Source: Candidatus Omnitrophota bacterium
GTDB taxonomy: Bacteria > Omnitrophota > Gorgyraeia > Gygaellales > Profunditerraquicolaceae
DNA: 52,322 nucleotides
NCBI GenBank assembly: GCA_003644385.1
Contig: QNCD01000003.1
Location: 1 to 52,322, forward strand
Direction of reading: 5' to 3'
Positions 25,389 to 34,365 of the stretch are shown piece by piece; position 1 is the first letter of the stretch, and each line of letters starts with the position of its first letter. The position numbers and the translations under genes were made by a program. Below the pieces are notes generated by a model. It ran no database searches and was not told the DNA's origin. It saw nothing but the letters and a program-made list of their open reading frames with translations.

Positions 25389-26132
25389 TTAATATTTATA
25401 GTACTCAGGTGATATTGCCTGCGAGACATAACGCACTGCTTCAATAATACATATACGTATTGCTTTTTCCATAGGGCTATCACTATAAGCGGACAAACCA
25501 CCGGCTAAACTGTATTCTCCAAATAAATCCGGCATTTCTCCAATCGTAATATCCGAAGCCTCTCCTTTTACTTGCGTGGCTGCCAAAACTTGTGAGGTAG
25601 CAGAATTAACTATGCGTACATCAAAAATCATACACGCCTTATTAGATGCACTGCCTGATAAACCTCCTAAAATACCGCTGCCTACTCCTCCCCCGCCACC
25701 TAAGCCACCTTTCCCTCCGGATACTTGAGGCTCAAATTCGTTGACCGTAAGAGCGATAATTAAATCTGCTTTCTTTTCCTCTTCTTTCGGGCTTATCTGT
25801 ATCCCAGTCTTCTCAGCAGGAGCCGCTCGTTTCTCTTGAAAAGATACTACCTGGGCCTGAGGCTCTAATATTTCAAAACGGTTGCTATTTACAAGCGCGG
25901 TAATAAATATTTCCCGCAAGCCTAAGCCGATATCATTGGTTGCCTTGGCTACCTTCACTTCAAAATCTGCGACAATCACCCTTGCCTTAGGCCCTGAATA
26001 AACAGGTAAAGCTAAAGCTGCCGCGGCTTCATCGGCTTTACTAAAAGGCCGGGTAAACTTCTCTAGACGTGCGCATCCGTTTAAGGTAATAAACAAAACA
26101 ACGCAGCATATAAATAATAAAAATTTCTGCAC
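25389..26132 (-). CDS. CsgG-family lipoprotein
   Basis: 247 residues with a lipoprotein signal peptide ending in LNGC (Cys20 acylated). The CsgG-like core includes ARVIVADFEVKVAKATNDIGLGLREIFITALVNSNRFEILEPQ, ADLIIALTVNEFEP, and IFDVRIVNSATSQVLAATQVKG. A glycine-rich loop (GGKGGLGGGGGVGSG) interrupts the middle. CsgG homologues form outer-membrane secretion pores, but shorter ones like this have unknown roles and no curli genes are nearby. Confidence 0.9.
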   Translation of the reverse strand: MQKFLLFICCVVLFITLNGCARLEKFTRPFSKADEAAAALALPVYSGPKARVIVADFEVKVAKATNDIGLGLREIFITALVNSNRFEILEPQAQVVSFQEKRAAPAEKTGIQISPKEEEKKADLIIALTVNEFEPQVSGGKGGLGGGGGVGSGILGGLSGSASNKACMIFDVRIVNSATSQVLAATQVKGEASDITIGEMPDLFGEYSLAGGLSAYSDSPMEKAIRICIIEAVRYVSQAISPEYYKY

Positions 26133-26179
26133 TTTAAAATATTTTCTGACAGGGAACTTTCTGAATTAGCTCTGGTTTT

Positions 26180-26208
26180 ACTATATACAAAATCGACCTC
26201 TCTGTCAA
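26180..26208 (-). promoter_or_regulatory. Promoter of the CsgG-like gene
   Basis: Minus-strand TTGACA (26203-26208), 17-bp spacer, TATAGT (26180-26185), 48 bases before the start codon. Confidence 0.7.
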
Positions 26209-26287
26209 GCCAAAATAGGCTGCTAACATTAGCAGTAGCAACCTCTTGATCTTATTTTTCATGGATAAAATCTTTAAATAAATAACA

Positions 26288-26311
26288 AGGCAGGGCCTTT
26301 AAACCCTGCCT
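26288..26311 (-). terminator. Terminator-like hairpin after the secreted acidic protein gene
   Basis: AGGCAGGG (26288-26295) and CCCTGCCT (26304-26311) form an 8-bp perfect stem with an 8-base loop, 28 bases after the stop codon; the U-tract that follows on the minus strand is interrupted (UUGUUAUUUAUUU). Confidence 0.6.
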
Positions 26312-26339
26312 AAGTAATCAGTTCTTTTAAGTAACGAAC

Positions 26340-26834
26340 TTACTCAGATACTTGCGTTTCTAACTCTATATCTTTAGCTATTTCTTCCGGATTGGTTTCG
26401 GTAACTTCTTGCATATACTCCTGCTCTTCTTCGCCCCCAATAGCCCCTAGTCTTTCTACACTTATATTCTTGGCTATATTCACGCCGGAAGAATCAGTTA
26501 TATAATCGAGGCTAATAGTGTCTTGCGGCTTGATTTCATCAAAAGAATTAACGTTTTCATAAGTTGTGTCCTCATTTATGATCACGAGAGTCTCCTTCTC
26601 ATTGTAACTATCATAGTCAAGATATTTAATCTTTAATTCTTTCTTTTCTGGATTAACAGCGAGTATCTCACCCCATAACCATAGGGTATCCGAGTCAGGC
26701 TCTGCTTCAATACCCGTATCTTCTTCTACGGACTCAATGCCTGATTCCAAACTCTGGCTGAAACTTAAGACTGGAAGCATCATTAATAAAGAAATAACCG
26801 TGCCTGCGACTACCCATAATTTATGTTTTAACAT
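26340..26834 (-). CDS. Secreted acidic protein of unknown function
   Basis: 164 residues from ATG 26834, chosen because GGAGGGGGG lies right before it; the frame is open 8 codons further. Signal peptide with cleavage after LSFSQ. The mature protein is strongly acidic, with a beta-rich core (LWLWGEILAVNPEKKELKIKY, TISLDYI) like the small beta-barrel DUF5666-type repeats, and Glu-rich ends. No catalytic motif is seen. Monocistronic between its own promoter and a terminator. Confidence 0.75.
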   Translation of the reverse strand: MLKHKLWVVAGTVISLLMMLPVLSFSQSLESGIESVEEDTGIEAEPDSDTLWLWGEILAVNPEKKELKIKYLDYDSYNEKETLVIINEDTTYENVNSFDEIKPQDTISLDYITDSSGVNIAKNISVERLGAIGGEEEQEYMQEVTETNPEEIAKDIELETQVSE

Positions 26835-26858
26835 TCCCCCCTCCTTGAAATTAAACAA

Positions 26859-26887
26859 AATCTACCATAAACAATTTAACTTGTCAA
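26859..26887 (-). promoter_or_regulatory. Promoter of the secreted acidic protein gene
   Basis: Minus-strand TTGACA (26882-26887), 17-bp spacer, TAGATT (26859-26864). Confidence 0.65.
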
Positions 26888-26914
26888 GCGAAGAATCACA
26901 GGAAAAATTATAAT

Positions 26915-28297
26915 TTATCTGTAATAAGGCAAAAACAACAATGCCAGCCAGGCAATAGAGGTGGTAACCAAACCTATAATAATACCGATCCCCATCCAGC
27001 GCAGAAAAGTCAATTTAATATTTCTTTCTTTTTCCAAAATTCCTAATGCTACTATATTCGCGGTAGAGCCGATTAAGGTAATATTGCCCCCAAAACAGCC
27101 GCCGAAAAGCAACGCCCACCAGAGAACTTCTAAATAGCCGTTGAGCATCTGGAAGCCGTGTATCACAGGAATAAATGCAGCTACCAAGACAACGTTATCT
27201 AACATGCTTGAGCCAATCGCGCTTAGCCAGAGTATAAAGGAAGTCAGAAAATAAGGATTGTTACCGGTGAAATTGACGATTTTTCTGGCCAGGACATCAG
27301 TTGCTCCCGTATACTTTAATGTTGCTGCCTGGGCAAAAAGAAAAAGGAAAAAAAGCAATGTCCACCATTCCACATCTTTCTCAATAAATTTACGCGCTTT
27401 ATCGTGCTTCCAGATCATAACCAAGGCTGCGCTGACTAATGGAATGATCAACAGGATTGTGTTAGCTTTTAAACCCCAGAACACATCCAGACGATGCGAA
27501 AAAGCTAAGCCCAAAAGGGTTAAGATAAAAATTGAAAGGGCGATTTCTGTCTGTCTGTCAGGAGGAACAGATACCAATTTGATCAGCATTTCATTTGCGC
27601 CGAATTCTTTCATTTTCTGGTCTAATTTTTGTAATGAACGCCTGTACCAAAATAAAACAATAAAAATCATGCTAAAAAGAGAAAGCACGGCTAAGGGGAA
27701 AGCCTTGATAATAAAATCCTCAAAAGTCAAACCGGATTTAGTAGCAATCAGAATACCGATAGGGTTACCTAATACCGTGCCCGCAGAGCCGATATTTGTA
27801 GCTAAAATTGAAATTATGATATAAGGGGTGGGTTCGACTTCAAAATAATCGCAAATTTCTAATACTGCTGCAACTATAAAAATAATTGAAGTGACTTCAT
27901 CAACCGCACAGGCCAACAAAGCCGAAATTAAAGAAATAACCAGTACAAATCTTTTAGCAGTGAGATTTTTAATGCGAATGATCAGGCTGACAATCCAGGC
28001 AAAGAAACCCGCATCCTTGAGCAACCCGATCAGCACCATCATTCCTACCAGAAACAAGATGACTTCTAAAGAGGAGGCTCTGACCAGATTATCCAAATCA
28101 ATTGTACCGGTAGCCAACAAAATAGAAGCGCCTAAAAAAGCAAAGCTTAAGCGCAAATTCCAAAAAAATAAAGTTCCCAGGACAGAGGCGCTAAATATCG
28201 AGATAGATAAAGCCTGTTGAAAATTTAAGCCGATTCGCCGAACTAAAAAAGCTAAGCCTATCGGAATAAAAATAATAAATATGAATTTTTTAATCAT
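26915..28297 (-). CDS. ArsB/NhaD-type ion transporter superfamily permease (second copy)
   Basis: 460 residues with about 12 membrane segments. IT-superfamily marks in both halves: DEVTSIIFIVAAVLEICDYF, NIGSAGTVLGNPIGILIA, then DNVVLVAAFIPVIHGF and CFGGNITLIGSTANIVA. It is a distant paralogue of the permease at 20104. Five bases separate it from the upstream CBS-domain gene, which may gate it by nucleotide binding. Substrate unknown. Confidence 0.9.
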   Translation of the reverse strand: MIKKFIFIIFIPIGLAFLVRRIGLNFQQALSISIFSASVLGTLFFWNLRLSFAFLGASILLATGTIDLDNLVRASSLEVILFLVGMMVLIGLLKDAGFFAWIVSLIIRIKNLTAKRFVLVISLISALLACAVDEVTSIIFIVAAVLEICDYFEVEPTPYIIISILATNIGSAGTVLGNPIGILIATKSGLTFEDFIIKAFPLAVLSLFSMIFIVLFWYRRSLQKLDQKMKEFGANEMLIKLVSVPPDRQTEIALSIFILTLLGLAFSHRLDVFWGLKANTILLIIPLVSAALVMIWKHDKARKFIEKDVEWWTLLFFLFLFAQAATLKYTGATDVLARKIVNFTGNNPYFLTSFILWLSAIGSSMLDNVVLVAAFIPVIHGFQMLNGYLEVLWWALLFGGCFGGNITLIGSTANIVALGILEKERNIKLTFLRWMGIGIIIGLVTTSIAWLALLFLPYYR

Positions 28298-28302
28298 CTA
28301 AA

Positions 28303-28764
28303 CTAACTAGTGGAGGACATTTCTGCTTCTTTGGGTATCGCTTTCAATATGTCGCAGCGGGCCACGATTCCTAATACTTTTTTCTCCTTATCAACTACCA
28401 AGAGTCTACGCACTTTCTGCGTCAGCATCAATCTTGCCGCTTCTGTTAAAGAAGCTTCCTCGGAAGTAGTTATGACTTCCCTGCGCATAAGCTGACTTAC
28501 TTTGACCACCTTTAGCTCAGTGAGTTTGCGCGATATTGCCTTAGGATTATCCTGATAAATAAACCTTCCTACTTTTTCCACGTAACTGGGTAAAATATAA
28601 GAAAGTACGCTTTTCTCGGTAAACATACCGAGAAGTTTTCCGCCTTCATCAATTACCGGTAAACCGCTTATTTTGCTTTTAAATAAAAGGTCCAGGGCCT
28701 CTTGCCCTCTATCGTCGGGCTTTAAGCTGATTACATCCCTTATCATAATCTCTTTTATCTTCAT
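28303..28764 (-). CDS. CBS domain pair protein
   Basis: 153 residues made of two CBS motifs: MIRDVISLKPDDRGQEALDLLFKSKISGLPVIDEGGKLLGMFTE at residues 8-52, and MRREVITTSEEASLTEAARLMLTQKVRRLLVVDKEKKVLGIVARCDIL near 93-141. Bateman modules bind adenosine nucleotides and regulate partners. The partner is most likely the permease gene 5 bases downstream. Confidence 0.92.
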   Translation of the reverse strand: MKIKEIMIRDVISLKPDDRGQEALDLLFKSKISGLPVIDEGGKLLGMFTEKSVLSYILPSYVEKVGRFIYQDNPKAISRKLTELKVVKVSQLMRREVITTSEEASLTEAARLMLTQKVRRLLVVDKEKKVLGIVARCDILKAIPKEAEMSSTS

Positions 28765-28802
28765 TTTTATCTCCGGTTAAGTCCAGCTGATTGTTGAGAA
28801 AT

Positions 28803-29369
28803 TTAAAAAATCTCTCTTATCCTGGGCTGTAATTTTATATAAACAACGCTGGCGATTATGGATTTTAATAAATCTCCAAAAATAAAAGGAAAAAAGCCTA
28901 TAAGGAAGGCGCCGAATAAGGAGCAGCTTAGGGTGAGTTTAAGCCAGATAACGCCAGAGCACAAAAGTATCAAATCAGCAATTAAAAATACTGCCAGCAC
29001 GTAAGTGAATTTATTTGTGATTTTTTCTATAAATGTCCCCACAAATATACTGGCTAGAATAAAACCAAATAAGTAGCCTCCGGTAGGTCCTAAAAGGTAT
29101 AATATGCCGCTGCCGGCGCTTGAAAATACAGGCAGGCCGCATAAACCTAAAGAAATATAACCTAATTGGCTGATTGTGCCGTCGCGCCGGCCTAAAAGTG
29201 CTGCGCTGAGTAAAACAAAAAAAGTCTGCAGGGTTAAAGGCACAGGCGTAAAAGGTAAAGGAATACGCACAAATGCCCCAAAACCAGTCAATAAAACAAA
29301 GGTAAAAATTCCGATTAGACGGCAAGCTGGCTTATTTATAACTATTTCCTTATTAAAAATCGCCTGCAT
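28803..29369 (-). CDS. bioY: Biotin transporter BioY
   Basis: 188 residues; substrate-binding S component of an ECF biotin transporter with about six membrane segments. Landmarks: FGAFVRIPLPFTPVPLTLQTFFVLLSAALLGRRDG, GLCGLPVFSSAGSGILYLLGPTGGYLFGF, and the end FPFIFGDLLKSIIASVVY. It may work alone or with a shared EcfAAT module elsewhere. Biotin is needed by the acetyl-CoA carboxylase whose alpha subunit is in this window. Confidence 0.95.
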   Translation of the reverse strand: MQAIFNKEIVINKPACRLIGIFTFVLLTGFGAFVRIPLPFTPVPLTLQTFFVLLSAALLGRRDGTISQLGYISLGLCGLPVFSSAGSGILYLLGPTGGYLFGFILASIFVGTFIEKITNKFTYVLAVFLIADLILLCSGVIWLKLTLSCSLFGAFLIGFFPFIFGDLLKSIIASVVYIKLQPRIREIF

Positions 29370-29373
29370 TTTA

Positions 29374-30306
29374 TCATCCTCCTACAATAGGTCCTTGGCT
29401 AGGCCTGCTCTTCCAGCGACGATGAATCCAGCCCCACTGCGCCGGGTATTTGCGGATATAGGCCTCGATTATATCAGTAATCTTCTGGATATTAAAAACC
29501 AGTTTTTCTTGATTGTTATCTTTCTGCACTAAATTAAATTCAGTTTCAAAGATAATTTTGTGCGCATCGTCGCTTTGTCTGACAATAAAGCATGGCAGGA
29601 TCGCTGCCTTTGTCCGCTCAGCCAGGATAATAGGGCCGGTAGCGGTAGCCGCCTTTCTTCCGAAAAAATCTACAAAGACACCTGCGGTGCCGAAATTTTG
29701 ATCCATTGGGATAAAAACCAGCTCATTGTTACGTAAATACCTAATTGTCTTCTCAACGCATTGCTTGCGCGGCTGGCTATAAATTGTTTTTATATTAAAA
29801 TGTTCGCGTTTCTCTAAGAACATCTTTTCTACGCGCTTATCGCGCATATGCCGCATTATCCCCGATACTTGATAGCCTTCTAATCCAATCCTGGCAAGCA
29901 TTAAAGGAAAATTTCCGAAATGTCCGCTGACAAGTATAACCCCTTTGCCTTTGGACAATGCTGCCTCCAGGTTTTCTTTGCCGACAATTTTCACGCGCTG
30001 CCGTAATAATTGGGGTTTATCTAATAAAAATAAAAGCTCGACCCCGGACTTAGCCATATTGTCAAAGCATTCTCTGGCAATTTGTTCGATCTGTTCGCCA
30101 GTCAGACTCACGCCAAAAGCAAGCTTCAGACTCTCCAGGGCAATCTTTCTCTGTTTAGCGGCGATAATATAGCCTAAAGTAGAAATTTTTCTGGCGTAAG
30201 CATAGATGCGTTTGCTATCAAGAAATCTAATTACCGAAGAGCAGGTAATTAAGCCTATCCAACCAAAAAAACGGCCGATACTTTTGCGTATTTTCTTACT
30301 ATTCAT
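29374..30306 (-). CDS. Lipid A biosynthesis acyltransferase (LpxL/HtrB family)
   Basis: Adds a secondary acyl chain to lipid A precursors on the cytoplasmic face. 310 residues; N-terminal membrane segment, the H-x4-D/E-like catalytic motif in VILVSGHFGNFPLM (His-Phe-Gly-Asn variant), IPMDQNFGTAGVFVDFFGRKAATATGP, and AAILPCFIVRQ. Located 38 bases downstream of msbA, which moves its product across the membrane. Confidence 0.93.
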   Translation of the reverse strand: MNSKKIRKSIGRFFGWIGLITCSSVIRFLDSKRIYAYARKISTLGYIIAAKQRKIALESLKLAFGVSLTGEQIEQIARECFDNMAKSGVELLFLLDKPQLLRQRVKIVGKENLEAALSKGKGVILVSGHFGNFPLMLARIGLEGYQVSGIMRHMRDKRVEKMFLEKREHFNIKTIYSQPRKQCVEKTIRYLRNNELVFIPMDQNFGTAGVFVDFFGRKAATATGPIILAERTKAAILPCFIVRQSDDAHKIIFETEFNLVQKDNNQEKLVFNIQKITDIIEAYIRKYPAQWGWIHRRWKSRPSQGPIVGG

Positions 30307-30343
30307 TCTCTCGTAGTTAAAAATTTAAAAACACAACTATGCC

Positions 30344-32137
30344 TCATTTGCGTAATTCTTGCATTTCATAAAGCCTCTTATAGAATCCGCCCTTCTTAAT
30401 CAGATCGCGATGAGCACCTTTTTCTACAATTCTGCCTTTGTCTAAAACCACAATCTGGTCAGCATTCTGAACTGTAGAGAGCCGATGAGCAATCACAAAT
30501 ACCGTACGACCCTTTATTAACCTATTCAGGGCTTCCTGGACAATGCGCTCTGATTCGGAATCAAGCTGCGAGGTTGCCTCATCTAAAATTAAAATCGGAG
30601 CATTCTTAAGCAACGCCCTGGCAATGGCCAGCCTCTGGCGCTCTCCGCCGGAAAGTTTAATTCCTCTATCGCCGATAACCGTATCGTAACCTAAAGGCAG
30701 GCGTGCGATAAATTCATGCGCATATGCTTGTTTTGCCGCTTCGCTTACCCGGGGCATCGGGGAATCGGGATTGCCGTAAGTAATATTTGCCTTTATAGTA
30801 TCATTAAAAAGTATGGTCTCCTGAGTAACTATTCCGATTTGTTTGCGAAGTGATTTTAAGCTTACCTCTCTTATATCCAAACCGTCGATAAGCACTCTTC
30901 CTTTTCTTGGATCATAAAAACGCGGAATCAAATCTAAGAGGGTTGACTTGCCTACTCCACTGGGGCCAACTATCGCCAACATCTGCCCCCTGCCTACTTC
31001 TAAATTGATATCCTTAAGCACATCCTCGTCTTCGTATTTAAAAGATACGTTTTCAAAACAAATATTATTTTTAAAAGCTGGCAGTTCTTGCGCCTGTTCT
31101 TTTTCCCGCACACTTATAGGTGCGCCCAATATTTCATAAACCCGGTTACTGGCGGCTACCGCCTGCTGGACGATAGCATTAACCTGGCTTAATTTTTTAA
31201 AAGGTTTGATTAAAGAAAGTAGCGCCGCCATGAATAAGGCAAATGTGCCGAAAGAAAACAATCCAGAAATAACCTGCCTGCCCCCATAAAAAATGATAAA
31301 AAGTGCTACTGCCACTCCGATTAACTCAGTAAGAATGCCCAGTAAAAGCATTCTTTTTATCGACTTCATGGCAATCTTATAGTAACCCTGATTCTGTTTT
31401 TCAAACCTGCTGATTTCTTTATCTTCTGCGCAAAAAGCCCGTACTATCCTGACGCCGCCAAAGGTTTCTACTAATAGTGTGTTGATATCCGCCATCTTCT
31501 CCTGGGATCTTTTGCTTAATTTGCGCAGCGCCCTACCGACCATAACCATAGGCACGGCTACCATAGGCAATACTACTATAGAAATTATCGCCAGCCGCCA
31601 GTTAATCAAAAAGGTCAGAAGGGCAAAAGAAATCACCTGAAATGACTGGTAAACCAGATCGGTTAACGCATAGGAAACCGCGTTTTCAATAAGTTTGACA
31701 TCATTAGTAAGCCGAGAGACAAGCTCCCCGCTTCTCTTCCGGGTAAAATAATCAAGGGATAAAATCTGCAGTTTATTATAAACCAGGTTTCTTACGTCTC
31801 TGATTACTTTCTGACCTACATCCGACATGATATATGAATGTAAAAATTCAAAAAGCGCCCTGATTGCTAAGGCGATGGGAACAATGATGAGCAAAAGGGA
31901 CAATACTTTAAGGGGGGGCAGACTATTAAGCTTATTTATGATATTCTCAATTATTACAGGCGCCTGGCCATAAGAAAATATTATGGGCTTATCGGTAAAA
32001 ACCCGGTCAATAATGGGTACGATTGCGCTTAAACGGAAGATATCCAGAAGCGTAACAATGCCCATAAATAAGCCGGAGAGTATAAGCAAGCCGTAGTAGG
32101 GCCGGGCAAACTTAAAGAGATTTCGGTAATCTTTCAT
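30344..32137 (-). CDS. msbA: MsbA-type lipid A flippase ABC transporter
   Basis: 597-residue half-transporter: six-helix membrane domain (to about residue 320) followed by the ATPase. Walker A GPSGVGKSTLLDLIP, Q-loop TQETILFND, signature LSGGERQRLAIARALL, Walker B ILILDEATSQLDSESE, and the H-loop IAHRLST. Neighbouring lipid A genes support the lipid-A core flippase role over other multidrug exporters. It is transcribed divergently from the oxidoreductase/lpxB pair. Confidence 0.93.
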   Translation of the reverse strand: MKDYRNLFKFARPYYGLLILSGLFMGIVTLLDIFRLSAIVPIIDRVFTDKPIIFSYGQAPVIIENIINKLNSLPPLKVLSLLLIIVPIALAIRALFEFLHSYIMSDVGQKVIRDVRNLVYNKLQILSLDYFTRKRSGELVSRLTNDVKLIENAVSYALTDLVYQSFQVISFALLTFLINWRLAIISIVVLPMVAVPMVMVGRALRKLSKRSQEKMADINTLLVETFGGVRIVRAFCAEDKEISRFEKQNQGYYKIAMKSIKRMLLLGILTELIGVAVALFIIFYGGRQVISGLFSFGTFALFMAALLSLIKPFKKLSQVNAIVQQAVAASNRVYEILGAPISVREKEQAQELPAFKNNICFENVSFKYEDEDVLKDINLEVGRGQMLAIVGPSGVGKSTLLDLIPRFYDPRKGRVLIDGLDIREVSLKSLRKQIGIVTQETILFNDTIKANITYGNPDSPMPRVSEAAKQAYAHEFIARLPLGYDTVIGDRGIKLSGGERQRLAIARALLKNAPILILDEATSQLDSESERIVQEALNRLIKGRTVFVIAHRLSTVQNADQIVVLDKGRIVEKGAHRDLIKKGGFYKRLYEMQELRK

Positions 32138-32170
32138 TTTTAGCCTCGTTTATTCGACAACTTGAAAAAT

Positions 32171-32214
32171 ATTTTATCATAGCAATTGACTTTTGTCTAT
32201 CGGTTTGCTATTAT
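32171..32214. promoter_or_regulatory. Overlapping divergent promoters for msbA (-) and the Gfo/Idh-lpxB pair (+)
   Basis: Minus strand: TAGACA (32194-32199), 17 bp, TAAAAT (32171-32176). Plus strand: TTGACT (32186-32191), 17 bp, TATTAT (32209-32214). The two overlap, so only one RNA polymerase could bind at a time. The plus-strand -10 ends 6 bases before the ATG at 32221, predicting a leaderless mRNA. Confidence 0.65.
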
Positions 32215-32220
32215 TCTTAT

Positions 32221-33147
32221 ATGAGTAAAATGCGGGTCGGTGTGGTAGGGCTCGGGCGGCTGGGAAGCCTGCACGCAAAAGTCTACCAGGAAAGTGAAAA
32301 TTGCCAGCTTCACGCTGTCTGCGATATAGACGAAACACGGCTAGAGCAGGGCCTAAAAGAATTAAACGTCTTCGGCGACAGCGATTATAAAAATATTTTC
32401 TCTAAGGTCGACGCGGTAAGCATTACAGTCCCCACAAAATTACATTTCCCGATTGCCTATGATTTCTTAAAGCATAATATCCACGTCCTTGTTGAAAAGC
32501 CGATCACTAAAAATATCCGGGAAGCCGAAGCATTAATAAAAATCGCCCGTAAGCGCAACCGCGTTCTTCAGGTTGGCCATATAGAAAGATTTAATTCCGC
32601 GTTTTCGTCTACAAAAAAAATAGTTTCCAATCCAAAATTTATCGAGTGCCACAGGCTCAGCCCCTTCCCTAACCGCTCCTTAGATATAGGCGTGGTACTG
32701 GACTTAATGATACACGATATAGATATTATTTTAGGCTTGATCAATTCGAAAATAAAAAAAATCGAGGCAGCAGGAGTAAGCGTGTTGACTGAATATGAAG
32801 ACATTGCCAATGCCCGCATAACTTTTAAAAACGGATGTGTTTCTAACCTCACCGCCAGCCGCGTTTCCGATGAATGGTTGCGTAAAATAAGGATTTTTCA
32901 AAAAGATACCTATATTTCTCTTGACTATAGGCAGGCACAGGCTTCAATATACAAAAAAAACGGCTCAGAGATTACTAAGAATGATTTGCCGATTGAAAAG
33001 GAAGAGCCCTTAAAAAAAGAGCTGGAATCATTTCTGGACTGTATTATTAATAACAAGAGGCCGGTGGTCTCTGGCGAAGTAGCAAGAGAAGCACTCAAGG
33101 TTGCTTTAAAAATTAAAAACCAGATATGGCGCAAAAGCATATTTTAA
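32221..33147 (+). CDS. Gfo/Idh/MocA-family NAD(P)-dependent oxidoreductase
   Basis: 308 residues: Rossmann start VGVVGLGRLGSLHAKVY (GxGxxG at residues 10-15), the conserved EKPI motif near residue 93 (VLVEKPITKNIREAE), and the substrate domain with DLMIHDIDIILGL (catalytic His-x3-Asp type motif) . Between lipid A genes, a GnnA-like UDP-GlcNAc 3-dehydrogenase making amide-linked lipid A is possible; the GnnB aminotransferase partner is not in the window. No ribosome-binding site; the promoter suggests a leaderless transcript. Overlaps lpxB by 22 bases. Confidence 0.92.
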   Translation: MSKMRVGVVGLGRLGSLHAKVYQESENCQLHAVCDIDETRLEQGLKELNVFGDSDYKNIFSKVDAVSITVPTKLHFPIAYDFLKHNIHVLVEKPITKNIREAEALIKIARKRNRVLQVGHIERFNSAFSSTKKIVSNPKFIECHRLSPFPNRSLDIGVVLDLMIHDIDIILGLINSKIKKIEAAGVSVLTEYEDIANARITFKNGCVSNLTASRVSDEWLRKIRIFQKDTYISLDYRQAQASIYKKNGSEITKNDLPIEKEEPLKKELESFLDCIINNKRPVVSGEVAREALKVALKIKNQIWRKSIF

Positions 33148-34265
33148 TAATTTGCGGAGAGGCATCCGGAGACCTTAATGCCTCCTACCTTATTCAGGCA
33201 ATAAAAAGTTTAATGCCTGAAGTAAAATTCTCCGGCATCGGCGGGATATACATGCAGCAGCAGGGAGTAAAACTTTACGACCATATACAGAAACTCTCTG
33301 TCCTGGGGTTCTTTGATGCATTAAAAAAGCTGACCAGGTTTATCCATTTAAAAAAACTAATACTTAAAAAAATAAGAGAAGAAAAGCCAGATGCGATAAT
33401 CTTGGTCGACTTTTCCGGTTTTAATTTAAGGTTGGCAAAAGAAATAAAAAAATCAATACCTGTTATATACTACATCAGCCCCCAAGTCTGGGCCTCGCGC
33501 CCGGGGAGAATCAAGACTATAAAAAAATACGTAAATGAAATGATAGTTCTTTTTGGCTTTGAAGAAGAATTTTATAAAAAACACGGCGTCAACGCCAACT
33601 GCGTCGGGCACCCCTTGCTGGACACGGTAAGAATCTCGATGGATGAAAAAGAGTTTTTGACTAAATTGCATCTTTCTGAATCTAAAATAATTATCGCCCT
33701 TTTGCCTGGATCACGCACACAGGAAGTAAAATATATCCTGCCGGTGATGTTAAAAGCCGCCAAACATATTCAAAGAAAAATCAAAGATGTGCAATTTGTA
33801 GTCGCAAAGTCACCCAATGTAGGCATAAATATATACAAAAAAAATATTCTGGGTTCGGGCATTGATGTGAAATTTATCGATAATAAAACTTATGAGTGCC
33901 TCAATATCGCTAAATTCTGCCTGGTAGCTTCCGGTACGGCCACGATAGAAACAGCCATAGCAGGAAAACCTTTTCTCATAATCTATAAAATGGGCTGGTT
34001 AAATTATCTCCTTTATCGCCCACAGATAAAGCTCCCCTTTATCGGTATGGTAAACTTAATAGCCCGGAAAAAAATTATCCCCGAATTTATCCAATCTAAA
34101 GCCAAACCCAAAAAGATAGCTCAAGAAACAATAAGGATTTTAGGAGATTCTTCTGAAATTAAACGCATCCAGAGTGACCTAGCCGAGGTAAAATCTTTAC
34201 TTGGCGATGAAGGGGCAAATGCCCGCGCCGCTAGCCTGATAATAGATTTTCTGAGCAAAAAATAA
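33126..34265 (+). CDS. lpxB: Lipid-A-disaccharide synthase
   Basis: Joins UDP-2,3-diacylglucosamine and lipid X. 379 residues, normal length: ILIICGEASGDLNASYLIQAIK start, FSGIGGIYMQQQGVKL, IYYISPQVWASRPGRIKTIKKYVNEMIVLFGFEEEFYKK, VGHPLLDT, LLPGSRTQEVKYILPVM, and the VASGTATIETAIAGKPFLIIYKMGWL segment near the end. Coupled to the upstream oxidoreductase gene by a 22-base overlap. Confidence 0.97.
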   Translation: MAQKHILIICGEASGDLNASYLIQAIKSLMPEVKFSGIGGIYMQQQGVKLYDHIQKLSVLGFFDALKKLTRFIHLKKLILKKIREEKPDAIILVDFSGFNLRLAKEIKKSIPVIYYISPQVWASRPGRIKTIKKYVNEMIVLFGFEEEFYKKHGVNANCVGHPLLDTVRISMDEKEFLTKLHLSESKIIIALLPGSRTQEVKYILPVMLKAAKHIQRKIKDVQFVVAKSPNVGINIYKKNILGSGIDVKFIDNKTYECLNIAKFCLVASGTATIETAIAGKPFLIIYKMGWLNYLLYRPQIKLPFIGMVNLIARKKIIPEFIQSKAKPKKIAQETIRILGDSSEIKRIQSDLAEVKSLLGDEGANARAASLIIDFLSKK

Positions 34266-34365
34266 CCCATTAAATCAAAAAAATATCCTAATACATATTT
34301 ATAAATTGAATTTCAATTTACGGTGCGGATTGTTTAAGATAGGGCTTTTTAGGATGGTTTTAACC

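Noticed and set aside
29011-29325. Second minus-strand frame inside bioY
   Set aside because: Out-of-frame shadow of bioY without motifs.
34302-34320. TAAATTGAATTTCAATTTA palindrome after lpxB
   Set aside because: Not followed by a T-run on either strand and very AT-rich; too weak to call a terminator or operator.
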